A stretch of DNA of 6,764 nt. Origin: an uncultured Collinsella sp. (GTDB lineage: Bacteria > Actinomycetota > Coriobacteriia > Coriobacteriales > Coriobacteriaceae). The position numbers were made by a program, and so were the translations under genes. Shown one piece after another: positions 5,158 to 6,764 of the stretch. Where the stretch lies: NCBI GenBank assembly GCA_900752275.1, contig CAADUS010000129.1, positions 1 to 6,764 of the forward strand, in the 5' to 3' direction. The stretch's first letter is position 1. Each line of letters begins with the position of its first letter. The notes under the pieces were generated by a model that had not been told where the DNA came from, made no database searches, and saw nothing but the letters and a program-made list of their open reading frames with translations.

Positions 5158-6612
5158 TTAGAGCGTCTTGAGATACTCCCCCAGCTCTTCCTCCCAGTCG
5201 GGCATGCGGAAACCGGCGGCCTCGAGCCTGGAAAGGTCGAGCGCGGAGTGGACCGGGCGCGGGGCCACGGGGCCCTCGGCGCTGGCGTAGTAGTCGGCGG
5301 TGCTCACCGGCACGACCCTGTCGCCGTTGCCGTTGGCGGCCTCGAAGACGGCGCGGGCGATGTCCGCCCAGGACTTGACCGCGCCCGAGCCGGTGCAGTT
5401 ATAGGTGCCGTAGGGGGCGTGCGTCCCCAGCACGTGGAAGATGGCCTCGGCCATGTCGCGCGTGAAGGTCAGGCGGCCCAGCTGGTCGTCCACGACGGTG
5501 ACCTGCGCAAGGCCGTCCTCGGGATCGGCGACGCGGTCGGAGAGGCCCTTCATCGTCTTGACGAAGTTCTGCCCCTCGCCGATGACCCAGGAGCTGCGCA
5601 TGATGTAGTGGCGCGGGCAGCCGGCCACGGCGATGTCGCCGGCGGCCTTGGTCTGGCCGTAGACGGAAAGCGGGGAGAAGGGCTCGTCCTCGGTGTGGAC
5701 CTCGGCGGTGCCGTCGAAGACGTAGTCGGAGGACACGTGGACCAGCGTGATCCCGTGCTCGGCGCAGGCGCGGGCGAGCAGGGCCGGGCCGGTCGCGTTG
5801 GCCTTCCAGGCGATGACGCGGCCCTCGGGGGTCTCGGCCCTGTCCACGGCGGTGTAGGCGCCGCAGTTGATCACGGTGCCGTAGAGCGACCAGTCGTACC
5901 GTGCGTAGGCGTCCGGGTCGGACATGTCGAGGGTGTCGATGTCGCAGAAGTCGAAGTCCCTGGCGACGCCGCGCTCCTCGGCGAGCTCGCGCACCGCGCG
6001 GCCCAGCTGGCCGTTGCAGCCGGTGACGAGGGTGCGCTTGGGCGCCATGGGGACGACGTCCTTCAGCATCGGGTGGTTGAGGTCGGCCTCGGAGACGGTG
6101 GCCTGCTCGAGCGGGATCGGCCACTCGATGGCGAGCTCGGGGTCGGCGAGGTTCACGAAGGTGTACGTCTTCTTCAGCTCCAGCGACCAGTGGGCGTCCA
6201 CCAGGTAGGTGTAGGCGGTGCCGTCCTCGAGTGCCTGGAAGGAGTTGCCCACGCCGCGCGGGACGTAGATGGCCTTGGAGGGGTCCAGCACGGTCGTGTA
6301 GACCTTCCCGTAGGCGGCGCTGCCCTCGCGAAGGTCCACCCAGGCGCCGAAGACCGAGCCGCGGGCCACGGAGATGAACTTGTCCCAGGGCTCGGCGTGG
6401 ATGCCGCGGGTGACGCCGCGGCTGTCGTTGTAGGAGATGTTGTTCTGGACGACGCGGAGGTCGGGGATGCCGAGGGCGGTCATCTTGGCGCGCTGCCAGT
6501 TCTCCTTGAACCAGCCGCGAGAGTCGCCGTGGACGGCGAGGTCGACGACCTTGAGGCCCTCGATGCCGGTCTCGGTGACGGAGAGGTCCTTCTCGAATGC
6601 GATGTCTGCCAT
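5158..6612 (-). CDS. rmlCD: Fused dTDP-4-dehydrorhamnose 3,5-epimerase / dTDP-4-dehydrorhamnose reductase (RmlC-RmlD)
   Basis: This catalyses the last two steps of dTDP-L-rhamnose synthesis in the cytoplasm: 3,5-epimerisation of dTDP-4-keto-6-deoxyglucose, then NAD(P)H-dependent reduction of the 4-keto group. The 484 residues form two domains. RmlC (about 1-187) has the cupin-epimerase landmarks DSRGWFKENW (30-39), VVQNNIS (54-60), GVTRGIH with the expected catalytic His72, and YVPRGVGNSFQALEDG (116-131) followed by Tyr136, the likely catalytic tyrosine by alignment from memory. RmlD (about 192-484) is a short-chain dehydrogenase/extended reductase with TGCNGQLG (197-204), GAYTAVDRAE (251-260), SSDYVFDG (294-301) and the catalytic YGQTK (318-322). 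Each domain has near full length, so both activities are expected. The start is the ATG at 6612, backed by AGGAGGGGAG upstream; an in-frame start at 6681 would overlap rmlB and encode unrelated sequence. GC content is far higher than in the genes to the left. Confidence 0.95.
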   Translation of the reverse strand: MADIAFEKDLSVTETGIEGLKVVDLAVHGDSRGWFKENWQRAKMTALGIPDLRVVQNNISYNDSRGVTRGIHAEPWDKFISVARGSVFGAWVDLREGSAAYGKVYTTVLDPSKAIYVPRGVGNSFQALEDGTAYTYLVDAHWSLELKKTYTFVNLADPELAIEWPIPLEQATVSEADLNHPMLKDVVPMAPKRTLVTGCNGQLGRAVRELAEERGVARDFDFCDIDTLDMSDPDAYARYDWSLYGTVINCGAYTAVDRAETPEGRVIAWKANATGPALLARACAEHGITLVHVSSDYVFDGTAEVHTEDEPFSPLSVYGQTKAAGDIAVAGCPRHYIMRSSWVIGEGQNFVKTMKGLSDRVADPEDGLAQVTVVDDQLGRLTFTRDMAEAIFHVLGTHAPYGTYNCTGSGAVKSWADIARAVFEAANGNGDRVVPVSTADYYASAEGPVAPRPVHSALDLSRLEAAGFRMPDWEEELGEYLKTL

Positions 6613-6618
6613 CTGTCT

Positions 6619-6628
6619 CTCCCCTCCT
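6619..6628 (-). promoter_or_regulatory. Ribosome binding site of RmlCD overlapping the rmlB stop
   Basis: AGGAGGGGAG on the minus strand begins inside the rmlB TAG (6627-6629) and ends 6 nt before the ATG at 6612. The overlap suggests that translation of the two genes is coupled. Confidence 0.7.
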
Positions 6629-6764
6629 ACTGGCCCTGTGCGCGGTAGCGGGCCTCGGTGGCCTCCTTGGCCGGGCGCCACCAGGACTCGTTGGCGACGT
6701 ACCAGTCGATCGTCTGCTTGAGCCCCTCGGCGAAGTCGGTGTGGGCCGGCCTCCAGCCCAGCTC
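6627..6764 (-). CDS. rmlB: dTDP-glucose 4,6-dehydratase (RmlB), C-terminal 45 residues
   Basis: The frame enters at the right edge and ends with TAG at 6627-6629. The tail reads ELGWRPAHTDFAEGLKQTID, then WYVANESWWRP and a hydrophilic end. LGW-P--xF-EGL--TI-WY--N--WW is the standard C-terminus of RmlB, the NAD-dependent enzyme that converts dTDP-glucose to dTDP-4-keto-6-deoxyglucose. Its catalytic core is outside the window. It supplies the substrate of the RmlCD protein encoded directly downstream, only 14 nt from stop to start, so the two form one operon ending at the terminator near 5096-5129. The rest of the rml operon, presumably including rmlA, should lie to the right. Confidence 0.9.
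   Translation of the reverse strand, partial: ELGWRPAHTDFAEGLKQTIDWYVANESWWRPAKEATEARYRAQGQ

Noticed and set aside
5248..6648. A 466-codon open frame on the plus strand antisense to the RmlC-RmlD gene
   Set aside because: It reads as a Gly/Val/Asp/His-rich sequence with no known motif, as expected from the mirror of a very GC-rich gene with strong third-position bias. The minus-strand frame has clear enzyme motifs.
6613..6681. Longer RmlC-RmlD protein starting at 6681
   Set aside because: The extra residues overlap the RmlB C-terminus in another frame and match nothing in RmlC. The ATG at 6612 has a strong ribosome site.
1..6764. CRISPR array or other regularly spaced repeats
   Set aside because: No regularly spaced direct repeats were seen by eye.

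Overview
The window looks like part of a cell-surface polysaccharide locus from a Gram-positive, fairly GC-rich actinobacterium. A Coriobacteriia member such as Collinsella is my best guess. The grounds are a fused RmlC-RmlD enzyme, a GtrB/DPM1-like glycosyltransferase beside a DUF6020-like membrane protein, and a Wzm/Wzt-type exporter. The assignment is inferred from protein style and base composition and was not tested by a search.

Layout from left to right. Bases 1-97 are the right end of an IS3-family (IS150-like) insertion sequence: the last 18 codons of its transposase and the terminal inverted repeat. It ends 25 bp from the CCA end of a minus-strand tRNA-Arg(TCT) gene (123-199). Then come three minus-strand genes, read right to left: a DUF6020/GT-C-like polytopic membrane protein (1966-3843), an ABC-2 polysaccharide permease (1031-1876) and its short Wzt-like ATPase (252-1019). 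The permease and ATPase are tightly coupled. A plus-strand family 2 glycosyltransferase with two C-terminal membrane segments (3893-4855) is transcribed divergently from the DUF6020 gene. It was followed, 6 nt later, by a second family 2 glycosyltransferase, of which only about 40 codons remain (4862-4984), interrupted by a TAA.

Around 4985-5020 the sequence changes character. Low-to-medium GC DNA on the left gives way to GC-rich DNA on the right, starting with a 36-codon open frame encoding one membrane segment and a basic tail (5008-5118). A strong minus-strand terminator (5096-5129) closes the next transcription unit. On the right, very GC-rich minus-strand genes encode the end of RmlB (6627-6764) and a fused RmlC-RmlD protein (5158-6612), the last steps of dTDP-L-rhamnose synthesis.

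How the parts may work together: the rml genes supply dTDP-rhamnose. The GtrB-like enzyme probably makes a polyprenyl-phosphate-linked sugar. The DUF6020 protein may transfer that sugar outside the membrane, and the ABC pair exports a lipid-linked polymer. The first and last are well supported by family; the pairing of the two middle genes is inference. The junction near 4985 looks like a recombination or deletion scar between a variable polysaccharide module and a GC-rich rml block.
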